Notes: a model not told the origin generated them from the sequence alone. A stretch of 11,306 nucleotides of DNA from an uncultured beta proteobacterium (GCA_903909925.1 CAIVXR010000259.1:1-11306); one strand, 5' to 3'. Shown: positions 1 through 7,761, counted from the first letter of the stretch. Numbers and translations are program-made.

Positions 1-978
1 CTCTATGACTGGATAGTGAACTCTCTGAAAGAGTTGGGGGTTTTTAAAGATCCCGTTCCCCATCAATATGAATTTGCCCGCCTCAACCTCACCTACACCA
101 TCACTAGTAAGCGCAAGTTATTACAACTAGTTGAAGAAAAACATGTGGATGGCTGGGATGATCCGCGTATGCCAACCATTGTGGGCATTCGTCGTCGTGG
201 TTATACACCGGAGAGTATTCGCTTATTCTGCGAGCGGATTGGCGTCTCTAAGGCCGACAGTTGGATTGATATGAGCACTCTTGATCAAGCGCTGCGGGAT
301 GATCTAGAAGCAAGAGCACCTCGTGCTACTGCAGTTCTAAAACCACTCAAACTCATCGTTCAGAACTTTGATGCTGCTGCTCAAGAGCCATGCTCAGCCC
401 CGCGTCATCCACAACATCCTGAATGGGGTAATCGTGACTTTCACTTCACACGTGAAATGTGGATTGAAGCGGATGACTTCATGAAAGAACCTATCAAAGG
501 TTTCTTTAGACTGTTCCCACCAATGGGTGATCAACCCGGCAACCGAGTTCGCCTTCGCCATGGCTTTGTGGTTGAATGTACTGGGTTTGAGACTGATGCC
601 GCCGGCAATGTCATTGCGGTAAATGCAAATTACTTCCCTGATAGTAAAAGTGGCACCTCTGGCTCAAATAACTATAAGGTGAAGGGCAACATTCACTGGA
701 TTAGCACTGCCGAGGCAATTTCTAGTGAAGTCCGCTTATACGACCATCTCTTTAGCGACCCACATCCTGATAGCGGTGATAAAAATTTCTTAGACGCGAT
801 TAATCCTAACTCCAAGCAAACTATTACCGCCTATCTTGAGCCTTGCATGAAAGAAGTTAAACCGGGTGAGCGTTTTCAATTTGAACGCCATGGATACTTT
901 GTTGCTGATGAGTCTGATTCCAAACCTGGCAAGCTAGTATTTAATCGTACCGTTGGTCTTAAGGATTCTTGGAAATAG
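1..978 (+). CDS. glnS: Glutaminyl-tRNA synthetase, C-terminal part (5' end outside the window)
   Basis: Cytoplasmic class I aminoacyl-tRNA synthetase that charges tRNA-Gln with glutamine. The frame is open to base 1 (it begins Leu-Tyr-Asp-Trp), so the GTG at 16 is an internal valine and the gene is truncated by the window; roughly 325 residues are visible. The second ATP-binding signature of class I enzymes is at bases 100-114 (ITSKR, equivalent to MSKRK in E. coli GlnRS), followed by WDDPRMPT and IRRRGY, which are typical of GlnRS/GluRS. The rest matches the two anticodon-binding beta-barrel domains: KVKGNIHWIS near 679-708, the RLYDHLFS segment, and the C-terminal FNRTVGLKDSW, which closely parallels the E. 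coli ending. The Met-to-Thr change in the signature is, as far as I recall, usual in betaproteobacteria. The stop codon lies inside the 3' end of the convergent dehydrogenase gene. Identification is very secure. Confidence 0.97.
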   Translation, partial: LYDWIVNSLKELGVFKDPVPHQYEFARLNLTYTITSKRKLLQLVEEKHVDGWDDPRMPTIVGIRRRGYTPESIRLFCERIGVSKADSWIDMSTLDQALRDDLEARAPRATAVLKPLKLIVQNFDAAAQEPCSAPRHPQHPEWGNRDFHFTREMWIEADDFMKEPIKGFFRLFPPMGDQPGNRVRLRHGFVVECTGFETDAAGNVIAVNANYFPDSKSGTSGSNNYKVKGNIHWISTAEAISSEVRLYDHLFSDPHPDSGDKNFLDAINPNSKQTITAYLEPCMKEVKPGERFQFERHGYFVADESDSKPGKLVFNRTVGLKDSWK

Positions 979-1855
979 TATTTAGGAAATGCGTCACACT
1001 TGGATAACGTAGTGGCGTTTTGAGTTCATGCAAGCGATTATTGGTGACTCTCCTTGACTCGCGCATAAACGACCATAGCATTGGATTAACAATTTTTTGC
1101 AATTGTTCTGCACTCATTCTGGGTGGTCGGTTTAGATCAAAAGCATCAGCTACCTCATCAAAGTAATCACCCATTTTGGTTTCACCACCATCGCATGCAT
1201 TAATCACTCTCTGTGGCTTACCGTGATACACCGCCGCACAAACTAATCTTGCCAAATCATCGCTATGAATATGATTAGAGTACGCATCTTCCTCAGGCCG
1301 TAATGCTGGTGTTTGAGACTGCAGACGTTCAAGCGGCAAACGGTCTACTGCATAAATACCAGGTACACGCAAAATAGTTAAAGCCACTCCATGAGCAGGC
1401 GCCCATAAACGTAAGGCTAACTCGGCGTCAACCCTTCTGTAAGCTCGCTCACTTTGAGGGCTCACTGGGGTACTCTCACTCACTTTAGCGCCCTGGTGAT
1501 CGCCATAAACGCCTGTAGTACTGATATAGATCAGGCGCCTGACGGCTTGAGATCCTTGGGCTAAAATTCGGATTAGGTTGCGGGTTCGGCAATCACGACT
1601 TCCCTGATTTTGGGGTGGCGCCAAATGAATGACGGTTTGAGCTAAACCGGATAAGCGCCATAAAGATTCTGGCTGGTCCAGATTACCCAAAATGGGAGTC
1701 GCGCCACCCTCCCTCAACTCCTGAAAGCGACTTTGTGAAGTGGTTAAAGCAAAAACTCGATGACTACGGGAAAGCTGCTTTGCTACCCGCAGACCAATGT
1801 CACCGCAGCCAATAATCAGGATTGAAGGTTTACCAAAAGATTGCATAAGTAACAT
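959..1855 (-). CDS. Atypical short-chain dehydrogenase/NAD-dependent epimerase family protein (YeeZ-like)
   Basis: A 298-residue single-domain Rossmann-fold protein, probably cytoplasmic, substrate unknown. The N-terminal dinucleotide-binding glycine motif GCGDIG is at residues 16-21, right after a hydrophobic beta strand (SILII). The family segment YISTTGVYGD is at 110-119, and NHIHSDDLA at 194-202 is typical of extended SDRs. The catalytic YxxxK motif is not intact: the aligned tyrosine (139, AYRRVDAE) is followed by Asp at the lysine position. The E. coli YeeZ group also lacks this lysine, so the protein may bind a nucleotide without classic SDR chemistry. Its 3' end overlaps glnS tail-to-tail by 20 bases, and its 5' end is 27 bases from the divergent reductase start. 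Met1 (1855) and Met4 (1846) are both possible starts; neither has a clear ribosome binding site. Family is secure, function is not. Confidence 0.85.
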   Translation of the reverse strand: MLLMQSFGKPSILIIGCGDIGLRVAKQLSRSHRVFALTTSQSRFQELREGGATPILGNLDQPESLWRLSGLAQTVIHLAPPQNQGSRDCRTRNLIRILAQGSQAVRRLIYISTTGVYGDHQGAKVSESTPVSPQSERAYRRVDAELALRLWAPAHGVALTILRVPGIYAVDRLPLERLQSQTPALRPEEDAYSNHIHSDDLARLVCAAVYHGKPQRVINACDGGETKMGDYFDEVADAFDLNRPPRMSAEQLQKIVNPMLWSFMRESRRVTNNRLHELKTPLRYPSVTHFLNTISKNP

Positions 1856-1864
1856 CGTAACGAT
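1854..1864. repeat. Short inverted repeat in the divergent SDR/reductase gap
   Basis: ATCGTAACGAT reads as two 5-base complementary arms around one central base, lying across the start of the SDR gene and the gap to the reductase. It could be half of a regulator site, but it is short enough to occur by chance, and no second copy was noticed in the window. Confidence 0.3.
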
Positions 1865-1870
1865 TTATTG

Positions 1871-1876
1871 AAAGGA
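1871..1876 (+). promoter_or_regulatory. Ribosome binding site that selects the GTG start at 1883
   Basis: AAAGGA ends six bases before GTG 1883 but directly abuts the in-frame ATG at 1877, which is too close to be used. An upstream TTG at 1868 would precede the site. The spacing therefore favours GTG 1883, giving a protein beginning MSYQVTL, which matches my recollection of how relatives begin. Confidence 0.65.
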
Positions 1877-1882
1877 ATGAGA

Positions 1883-2923
1883 GTGTCTTATCAGGTCACG
1901 CTCAAAACGAGCGGTAAACAATTTACTGTTACCCAGGATGAAACCCTCCTGGAAGCCGCTCTACGTCAAGGTATTAATTTACCTTATGGCTGTAAAAATG
2001 GGGCCTGCGGATCCTGCAAAGGGAAAGTACTAGAAGGTCAGGTCAGCCATGGTCAGCACAGCGAGAGTGCCTTAAGTAAGACTGAAGAAACTACTGGCAG
2101 TACCCTATTTTGCTGCGCCCATCCCCAGTCTGATCTGTTGATTGAGGCACGTGAGGTTCAGGGTGCTGGCGATATTGCCATTCGAAAAGTTCCTTGCCGT
2201 GTCAATGTCATCGAAAGACCAAGTGGCGATGTCGCAATTTTGAAGCTGCAATTACCTGCTGCAGAACGCTTTCAATTTCTGGCGGGTCAGTATGTAGAGT
2301 TTCTCCTTAAGGACGGTCAGCGCCGCGCTTACTCGATTGCTAATGCTCCAGACCAAGAGGGTCCGCTCGAGCTGCATATTCGGCATTTACCCGGCGGCCT
2401 CTTTACTGATTTTGTCTTTGGAGCGGTAACCCCAGCCCTAAAGGAAAAAGATATTTTGCGCTTTGAAGGTCCTTTAGGAAGCTTCTTCCTCAGAGAAGAT
2501 TCCAAAAAGCCCATCATCTTTGTAGCGGCAGGCACTGGCTTTGCTCCGATCAAATCCATCATCGAACAAATGCAGGCCAAAAAGATTCAGCGGCCAATGG
2601 AGCTTTATTGGGGTGGACGTCGCCCCAGCGATCTGTATCTAGATGATTTATGTAAAACCTGGCAAAAAGATATTCCCAACTTCAAATACACACCAGTTAT
2701 CTCGGATGCCTTAGCCCAGGATGCTTGGGCCGGCCGCACTGGTTTTGTCCACCAAGCTGTTATGGCAGACCACCCTAATATGAAGGATCTCCAGGTCTAT
2801 GCCTGTGGCGCACCAGTAATGGTCAACGCTGCACGAAATGACTTTTCATCTCAATGTCATCTACCTGAGGAAGAATTCTTTGCCGACTCTTTTACTAGCG
2901 CTGCAGATTTAGCAATCAACTAA
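1883..2923 (+). CDS. Ferredoxin-type [2Fe-2S]/FAD NAD(P)H reductase, CDP-6-deoxy-delta-3,4-glucoseen reductase (AscD/DdhD) type
   Basis: A 346-residue three-domain electron-transfer flavoprotein, probably cytoplasmic, passing electrons from NAD(P)H through FAD to a [2Fe-2S] centre. From the GTG start the N-terminal plant-type ferredoxin domain (about 1-90) has cluster ligands Cys37, Cys42, Cys45 (Cx4Cx2C in YGCKNGACGSC) and Cys77 or Cys78. The FAD domain (about 100-200) carries RAYS at 148-151. The NAD(P) domain has GTGFAP at 217-222 and CGAPVMV at 308-314, and the C-terminal FFADSF is the usual flavin-contact ending. Relatives are commonly annotated as CDP-6-deoxy-glucoseen reductase, but no deoxysugar genes are nearby, so that substrate is unsupported. 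Phenol hydroxylase and benzoate dioxygenase reductases share the domain order. The gene diverges from the SDR gene and is followed 56 bases later by argD. The architecture is secure; the physiological partner is unknown. Confidence 0.88.
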   Translation: MSYQVTLKTSGKQFTVTQDETLLEAALRQGINLPYGCKNGACGSCKGKVLEGQVSHGQHSESALSKTEETTGSTLFCCAHPQSDLLIEAREVQGAGDIAIRKVPCRVNVIERPSGDVAILKLQLPAAERFQFLAGQYVEFLLKDGQRRAYSIANAPDQEGPLELHIRHLPGGLFTDFVFGAVTPALKEKDILRFEGPLGSFFLREDSKKPIIFVAAGTGFAPIKSIIEQMQAKKIQRPMELYWGGRRPSDLYLDDLCKTWQKDIPNFKYTPVISDALAQDAWAGRTGFVHQAVMADHPNMKDLQVYACGAPVMVNAARNDFSSQCHLPEEEFFADSFTSAADLAIN

Positions 2924-2979
2924 ACTCTTATAAAGTTAGATAATAGAAACTTCATTAGCCTCAATTAACCAAACAGAGT

Positions 2980-4173
2980 ATGAATAAGCCAGTTCAAGCG
3001 ATCGACACTAATTCAGTGATGTTCATCACCAAACGCCCAGAAGTGATTATGGTCGAAGGTAAAGGCTCGTGGATAACAGATAACAATGGCAAGCGTTATT
3101 TAGATTTCTTGCAAGGTTGGGCTGTCAATTGCCTGGGGCATAGCAATCCTGGAATGATTGCAGCACTGAACACCCAAGCAAAAAAATTAATTAATCCAAG
3201 TCCTGCTTTTTATAACGAGCCCATGATTGGCTTGTCTAATTTACTCACAGCGAATAGTTGTTTTGATAAAGTCTTTTTTGCTAATAGCGGTGCAGAAGCA
3301 AATGAAGGTGCTATTAAACTCGCTCGCAAATGGGGGCAGCTAAATAAGAATGGTGCATTTGAGATCATTACTTTTGATCACAGCTTTCATGGCCGCACAT
3401 TAGCGACAATGAGTGCCTCCGGAAAACCTGGCTGGGATACGATGTTTGCGCCGCAAGTTGCTGGCTTTCCAAAAGCAGATTTAAATGATTTAGATTCCGT
3501 TAAAAAACTCGTGACCGATAAAACGGTTGCCGTGATGGTTGAGCCTGTTCAGGGCGAAGGTGGCGTAATCCCCACTACTCAAGAATTTATGCGTGAATTG
3601 CGTAAGTTCACCAAGGAAAATAATATTCTCTTAATCGCAGATGAGGTGCAAGCTGGCTGTGGCCGCACTGGCACCCTCTTTGCCTATGAGCACTATGGTA
3701 TTGAGCCAGACATCATGACCTTAGGCAAAGGAATTGGTGGTGGCGTCCCACTAGCAGCTCTCATGGCAACGAATGCAGTAGCTTGCTTTGTGCCAGGCGA
3801 TCAAGGTGGCACGTATAACGGCAACGCACTCATGACGGCTGTAGGTATTAGTGTGATTGAGCAGTTATTAGCACCAGGATTTTTGGCCAGCGTCAAAGCT
3901 AAAGGGCAATTACTTCAATCGGAACTACTCAAGTTATCCGCAGAATTTAATCTTGAAGGTGAGCGTGGTGAAGGCTTGTTGCGCGCACTCATGCTGGGCA
4001 AGGATACTGGTGGAAAACTCGTTGAACTCGCTCGCGAGCGGAATCCTGAGGGCTTATTAATTAATTCACCAAGGCCAAACTTATTGCGTTTTATGCCAGC
4101 TCTCAATGTGAGTGACGATGAGATTCGTCAGATGGCTAATATGCTGCGTGAGCTACTAAAACAAACTGTTTAG
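2980..4173 (+). CDS. argD: Acetylornithine aminotransferase (class-III PLP aminotransferase)
   Basis: A 397-residue cytoplasmic fold-type I PLP enzyme. As ArgD it would convert N-acetylglutamate semialdehyde and glutamate to N-acetylornithine and 2-oxoglutarate in arginine synthesis; many bacterial ArgD proteins also serve as succinyldiaminopimelate aminotransferase in lysine synthesis. Visible motifs: SGAEANE at 103-109 (phosphate binding), HSFHGRT at 134-140, EPVQGEGG at 188-195, IADEVQAGCGRTG at 219-231 with Asp221 contacting the PLP ring nitrogen, and TLGKGIGGG with Lys250 as the expected Schiff-base lysine. The length is typical of ArgD. Only CAGAG close to the ATG resembles a ribosome binding site, but there is no better in-frame start. 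The 56 bases upstream hold AT-rich stretches such as GATAAT that might act as a -10 element, without a convincing -35. No other arg genes are visible. Other class-III omega-aminotransferases are a less likely alternative. Confidence 0.87.
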   Translation: MNKPVQAIDTNSVMFITKRPEVIMVEGKGSWITDNNGKRYLDFLQGWAVNCLGHSNPGMIAALNTQAKKLINPSPAFYNEPMIGLSNLLTANSCFDKVFFANSGAEANEGAIKLARKWGQLNKNGAFEIITFDHSFHGRTLATMSASGKPGWDTMFAPQVAGFPKADLNDLDSVKKLVTDKTVAVMVEPVQGEGGVIPTTQEFMRELRKFTKENNILLIADEVQAGCGRTGTLFAYEHYGIEPDIMTLGKGIGGGVPLAALMATNAVACFVPGDQGGTYNGNALMTAVGISVIEQLLAPGFLASVKAKGQLLQSELLKLSAEFNLEGERGEGLLRALMLGKDTGGKLVELARERNPEGLLINSPRPNLLRFMPALNVSDDEIRQMANMLRELLKQTV

Positions 4174-4197
4174 GGCTGTGAGTTTTTAAACGTTCAC

Positions 4198-4911
4198 CTA
4201 TTCGCCTAAATAGGCTGTTCTTACTCGAGAGTCCTCTAGCAATTCTGTGCCTGAGCCACTCAAAGTAATTAATCCACTTTCCATCACATAAGCACGATTT
4301 GCCATCTGTAAGGCTAAACGTGCGTTTTGCTCCACCAAGAGAATAGTCATGCCATTGGCTGAAAGATTGCGGATGACGTCAAAAATAGTTTCTACCATGA
4401 TGGGAGATAAACCCATCGAGGGTTCATCCAGTAACAATAGCTGGGGTTCAGCCATCATCGCCCTACCCATGGCCACCATTTGCTGTTCACCGCCCGACAG
4501 GGTTCCTGCCAGCTGCGATAAGCGCTCCTTCAGTCTTGGAAAGTACGAGTAAATCTCCTCTAGCTTTTGCTGAACAGCCTTGGCATCTTTTTTCAGAAAT
4601 GCCCCCATCTGAAGATTTTCCAGAATAGTCATGCGCTTAAACACGCCACGACCCTCAGGAACCATGCCCAAGCCAAGTTGAACTAAATCATAGGCTGGCA
4701 ATTTCTCAGTAGGATGGTTCAAGAACTGAATCTCGCCTGCTGATGGGGTCAATACACCAGCAATGGCTTTCAAACTTGAACTCTTACCTGCACCATTGGC
4801 GCCAATTAAAGCTACCAACTCACCTTGACCAACCTCTAAATCAATTCCTTTGACGGCATTGATACCCCCATAAGAAACTTTGAGATTTTTTACACTCAGC
4901 AAGGCACTCAT
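4198..4911 (-). CDS. livF: Branched-chain amino acid ABC transporter ATP-binding protein LivF
   Basis: A 237-residue cytoplasmic ATPase subunit that pairs with LivG to drive uptake through LivHM. It has Walker A GANGAGKS at 37-44, the LivF-typical VPEGRGVF at 84-91, ABC signature LSGGEQQ at 138-144, and Walker B LLLLDE at 158-163. VEQN at 193-196 has Gln at the usual H-loop histidine position, as is normal for LivF. It is the last gene of the liv set. Its ATG shares one base with the livG stop (TAATG arrangement), so translational coupling is likely, and a G-rich run just upstream (in CAGGGGGGCAG, inside livG) may serve as the ribosome binding site. It converges on argD with a 24-base gap that holds no obvious terminator. 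Confidence 0.96.
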   Translation of the reverse strand: MSALLSVKNLKVSYGGINAVKGIDLEVGQGELVALIGANGAGKSSSLKAIAGVLTPSAGEIQFLNHPTEKLPAYDLVQLGLGMVPEGRGVFKRMTILENLQMGAFLKKDAKAVQQKLEEIYSYFPRLKERLSQLAGTLSGGEQQMVAMGRAMMAEPQLLLLDEPSMGLSPIMVETIFDVIRNLSANGMTILLVEQNARLALQMANRAYVMESGLITLSGSGTELLEDSRVRTAYLGE

Positions 4912-5684
4912 TACGCTGCCCCCTGGCCGAGATAGGCCTTAATCACTTCTGGATGCTCGCGAACGTCTGCAGGCTTACCCGAGGCAATCACTTTTCCATA
5001 ATCAAGCACTGTAAGGCTGTCACAAATACCCATAACCAAACTCACATCATGTTCGATCAGCAAAATCGTTTTGCCATCCGCCCGAATACGCAGTAATAAC
5101 TCACGCAATTCCAGTTTTTCAGTTGCGTTCATGCCGGCTGCAGGCTCATCTAAAGCCAGCAACTTAGGCTCAGTAGCCAAGGCTCGTGCGATCTCTAGGC
5201 GACGCTGATGACCATAAGATAAATTACGAGCCTCCATATCGGCGTATTCACTTAAACCAACATAAGCTAGTAGTTGAAGTGATTTATCTCGAATCGATCG
5301 CTCCTCACGCCGAGTAGATGGAAAGCGAAAGATTGCTCCCATGACTCCCACCTTCGATCGACAATGGCATCCAACCATTACATTGTCTAGAACAGACATT
5401 TCTCCAAATAAGCGAATATTTTGAAAAGTTCTGGCTAATCCAGATTGAGTTACTTCGGAGACTGACTCAGGAAAGTAGGACTTTCCGTCAAATAGAAATA
5501 TCCCAGAGTCGGCTGGATATAAACCCGTAATGACATTAAAAAAGGTAGTCTTACCTGCGCCATTGGGCCCTATTAAACCGACAATTGAGCCATGCGGAAC
5601 TTTTAAACCTACTGAATCGAGCGCATGGACGCCGCCAAAGCGTTTAGAAACATCAGTAACATCTAAAAGTAAGCGCTCCATCAT
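4911..5684 (-). CDS. livG: Branched-chain amino acid ABC transporter ATP-binding protein LivG
   Basis: A 257-residue cytoplasmic ATPase subunit, partner of LivF. Walker A is GPNGAGKT at 39-46, the Q-loop glutamine is Gln88 in RTFQNIRLF, the signature is the LivG-type LSYGHQRR at 155-162, Walker B is LLALDE at 175-180, and the H-loop is His212 in LIEHD. The MNATEK segment at 185-190 and a C-terminal tail ending AYLGQGAA fit the LivG family. Two consecutive ATG codons (5684 and 5681) are possible starts; the first overlaps the livM TGA stop in an ATGA arrangement, with GGAA about eight bases upstream. Overlaps on both sides support a single polycistronic message. Confidence 0.96.
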   Translation of the reverse strand: MMERLLLDVTDVSKRFGGVHALDSVGLKVPHGSIVGLIGPNGAGKTTFFNVITGLYPADSGIFLFDGKSYFPESVSEVTQSGLARTFQNIRLFGEMSVLDNVMVGCHCRSKVGVMGAIFRFPSTRREERSIRDKSLQLLAYVGLSEYADMEARNLSYGHQRRLEIARALATEPKLLALDEPAAGMNATEKLELRELLLRIRADGKTILLIEHDVSLVMGICDSLTVLDYGKVIASGKPADVREHPEVIKAYLGQGAA

Positions 5685-6790
5685 GAATTTTTCCGGCTCT
5701 TTTGCCAGATACCGCCTGGGCGATACAGCATGATTAAGATCAGGGCTAAGCCGTAAATCAGTTGGCGAATGATTTCAACATCAATAATCACGTGACCAAA
5801 CAGGGCTTGCTGCAATGGTTGTGCAACACCACGTAATACCTCTGGAAAGATGGCAAGTAGAACGGCGCCCAGAATGACACCAGGGATATGCCCAATGCCA
5901 CCTAGCACCACCATGGCTAGGACAACAATCGACTCCCACAAGGTAAATGATTCAGGAGAAACAAATCCCTGAAAAGCGGAAAATAAAACTCCAGCGACAC
6001 CGGCAAAAGATGCGCCGATAGCAAAGGCTAGCAGCTTCATATTACGAGTATTGATACCCATTGCCTTTGCAGCTATCTCATCCTCACGAATTGCTACCCA
6101 TGCACGACCGATTCGTGAGTCCTGTAAGTGCAAACAGATGATTGCTACTGATACTACTAAGAGTAAAAATAAATAGAAGACGAGATATAAACCAGGAATT
6201 TGGATAAATCCCAAATCTAAAGACTTTGTAAATGAAATTCCAAAGATCTGAATTGGATCAATTGCATTGATTCCTTTGGGGCCATTAGTCAGATTGAATG
6301 GGCGATCTAGATTATTCATAAAAATACGAATAATTTCTCCAAAACCTAAAGTCACAATCGCTAGGTAATCTCCTCGCAACTGTAGAGTTGGAAAACCTAA
6401 AATGATTCCGAACAGAGCGGCCAGGCCGATGGAGAATACTGCAACTATCCAAGGAGAAAAATGCATCCCCTCCGGAAAGGCTGCCGCAATAGTCTCAAAG
6501 TGCTGTGGTAAGTGTGGGGATGCTAATAGTGCGAAGCTATAAGCACCAAGCGCATAAAAAGCGATATATCCCAAGTCCAGCAGACCAGCAAAGCCCACGA
6601 CGACATTCAGACCCAGGGCAAGAACGATGTAAAGCAAAGCAAAGTCGAGTACTCGCACCCAGTAATTGCCGCCACTAGCGCCAACCACCCAAGGCAAAAT
6701 CATTAAAGCAATGATGCCGATCCATAAATAAGCGGACCTGGGAAGTCGTTTAAATAGCGCCTCCTTAAGCACGATCCGAAACCCTTTCAC
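5681..6790 (-). CDS. livM: Branched-chain amino acid ABC transporter permease LivM
   Basis: An inner-membrane permease of up to 369 residues that forms the translocation channel with LivH. Several hydrophobic membrane segments are visible: about 22-38, 50-90, 113-133, 200-220, 253-275, 285-312 and 338-355. The LivM-typical DYLAIVTLGFGEI is at 141-153. The cytoplasmic coupling region that docks the ATPases (GRAWVAIREDEIAAKAMGIN) is at 228-247, and VVLGGIGHIPGVILGA at 294-309 is also family-typical. The coordinates use GTG 6790, inside the end of livH. GTG 6772, preceded by AAAGGG nine bases upstream, would give 363 residues and is equally plausible. Its stop overlaps the livG start by four bases. 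Confidence 0.94.
   Translation of the reverse strand: MKGFRIVLKEALFKRLPRSAYLWIGIIALMILPWVVGASGGNYWVRVLDFALLYIVLALGLNVVVGFAGLLDLGYIAFYALGAYSFALLASPHLPQHFETIAAAFPEGMHFSPWIVAVFSIGLAALFGIILGFPTLQLRGDYLAIVTLGFGEIIRIFMNNLDRPFNLTNGPKGINAIDPIQIFGISFTKSLDLGFIQIPGLYLVFYLFLLLVVSVAIICLHLQDSRIGRAWVAIREDEIAAKAMGINTRNMKLLAFAIGASFAGVAGVLFSAFQGFVSPESFTLWESIVVLAMVVLGGIGHIPGVILGAVLLAIFPEVLRGVAQPLQQALFGHVIIDVEIIRQLIYGLALILIMLYRPGGIWQKSRKNS
6760..6767 (-). promoter_or_regulatory. Strong Shine-Dalgarno-like TAAGGAGG at the livH/livM junction
   Basis: On the minus strand the livH stop codon is part of TAAGGAGG, an excellent anti-SD match. The livM-frame codons that follow at normal spacing (GCG, CTA, TTT, AAA, CGA) include no start codon, and both candidate GTG starts lie upstream of it. 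It may help retain or re-engage ribosomes at the junction, or it may be coincidental. Confidence 0.4.
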
Positions 6791-7700
6791 CCAAGAGTCC
6801 CGTTGGACGTAAGACTAAGACCAAGATCAACACCAAGAAAGCAAAGATATCTTGATAGTTTGAGCCAAAGATGCCACCTGTTAAATCGCCAATATAGCCA
6901 GCACCTAAAGATTCAATTAATCCCAAAAGAAGGCCGCCTAACATCGCCCCTTTTAAATTTCCAATGCCGCCCAAAACAGCCGCAGTAAAAGCTTTTAGGC
7001 CGGGAATAAATCCCATATAAAAATGCACGTTACCGTAGTTGCTAGCAATCATGATCCCAGCCAGAGCCGCTAATGCTCCGCCCAACATAAAGGTAGTTGA
7101 AATAACCCGATTGGGATTGACGCCCATGAGTGCAGCAATTTGAGTATTCTCGGCAGTAGCTCGCATTGCTCTGCCGAGCTTGGTTTTTTCAACCAAGAAT
7201 AGCAATCCACACATCACTGCTAACGCGACCACGATGATGACAATTTCTTTACCAGTAATCGTGGCACCACTGCCCCATAAATCAATCGGAATTGAAGGCA
7301 ACAATTGTGGATAGGTCATCGGATTACGTGACCAAATCATCATCGCAATCGTTTGAAGCAAGATAGACATGCCGATTGCAGAGATCAAGGGAGCTAAACG
7401 CGGCGCATTGCGCAAAGGACGATACGCAATCCGCTCAATCCAGTAACTTAAGCCAGCGCAAACGGCCATCGTGATCGGTAACACAATTAAGAGGGTTAGC
7501 CATCCCGGAAGATCACTAGTGAAGCCCAAGATTAATCGCAATAACGAAAGCGATACCATGGCGCCAATCATGAGCACTTCACCGTGAGCAAAATTGATAA
7601 TGCCCAACACACCGTACACCATGGTGTAACCCAAAGCAATCAAGGCATAGATACTACCCAGTACTAAGCCATTGATAATTTGCTGAAGGAGGATATCCAT
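6765..7700 (-). CDS. livH: Branched-chain amino acid ABC transporter permease LivH
   Basis: A 311-residue inner-membrane permease, partner of LivM. The ATG at 7700 gives MDILLQQIINGLVLGSIYAL, the standard LivH beginning. The frame extends upstream to 7769, but that would run through the terminator hairpin and add 23 polar residues foreign to the family, so I reject the longer form. LivH hallmarks: LGYTMVYGVLGIINFAHGE at 23-41, the coupling helix region GRAMRATAENTQIAALMGVN at 177-196, and AAVLGGIGNLKGAMLGG at 240-256. About eight hydrophobic segments are visible. No good ribosome binding site precedes the ATG, so translation may start weakly, in line with low permease dosage. It overlaps livM by 8 to 26 bases depending on the livM start. 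Confidence 0.94.
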   Translation of the reverse strand: MDILLQQIINGLVLGSIYALIALGYTMVYGVLGIINFAHGEVLMIGAMVSLSLLRLILGFTSDLPGWLTLLIVLPITMAVCAGLSYWIERIAYRPLRNAPRLAPLISAIGMSILLQTIAMMIWSRNPMTYPQLLPSIPIDLWGSGATITGKEIVIIVVALAVMCGLLFLVEKTKLGRAMRATAENTQIAALMGVNPNRVISTTFMLGGALAALAGIMIASNYGNVHFYMGFIPGLKAFTAAVLGGIGNLKGAMLGGLLLGLIESLGAGYIGDLTGGIFGSNYQDIFAFLVLILVLVLRPTGLLGERVSDRA

Positions 7701-7728
7701 TAAGTCACTGTCTGTGTTTGCGAGGCGT

Positions 7729-7761
7729 AAAAAAAGAGTGCCGCAGAAGCGGCACTCTTTT
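7729..7761 (-). terminator. Intrinsic terminator between livK and livH
   Basis: A perfect 13-bp inverted repeat (arms 7732-7744 and 7749-7761, 4-base loop) with a GC-rich core GAGTGCCGC. On the minus strand it is followed by a seven-U run (A run at 7729-7735 on the plus strand). It starts 11 bases past the livK stop codon and lies upstream of livH. This fits a strong but perhaps leaky terminator that sets high livK and lower livHMGF transcript levels. The other strand has only four T residues, so activity there should be weak. Confidence 0.9.

Noticed and set aside
16..18. GTG at 16 as the start of glnS
   Set aside because: The frame is open upstream to base 1 and encodes conserved GlnRS residues (LYDW), so this is an internal codon of a truncated gene.
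4179..4198. Candidate terminator between argD and livF
   Set aside because: The stem needs G-T wobble pairs and a mismatch, has no GC-rich core and no properly placed T run.
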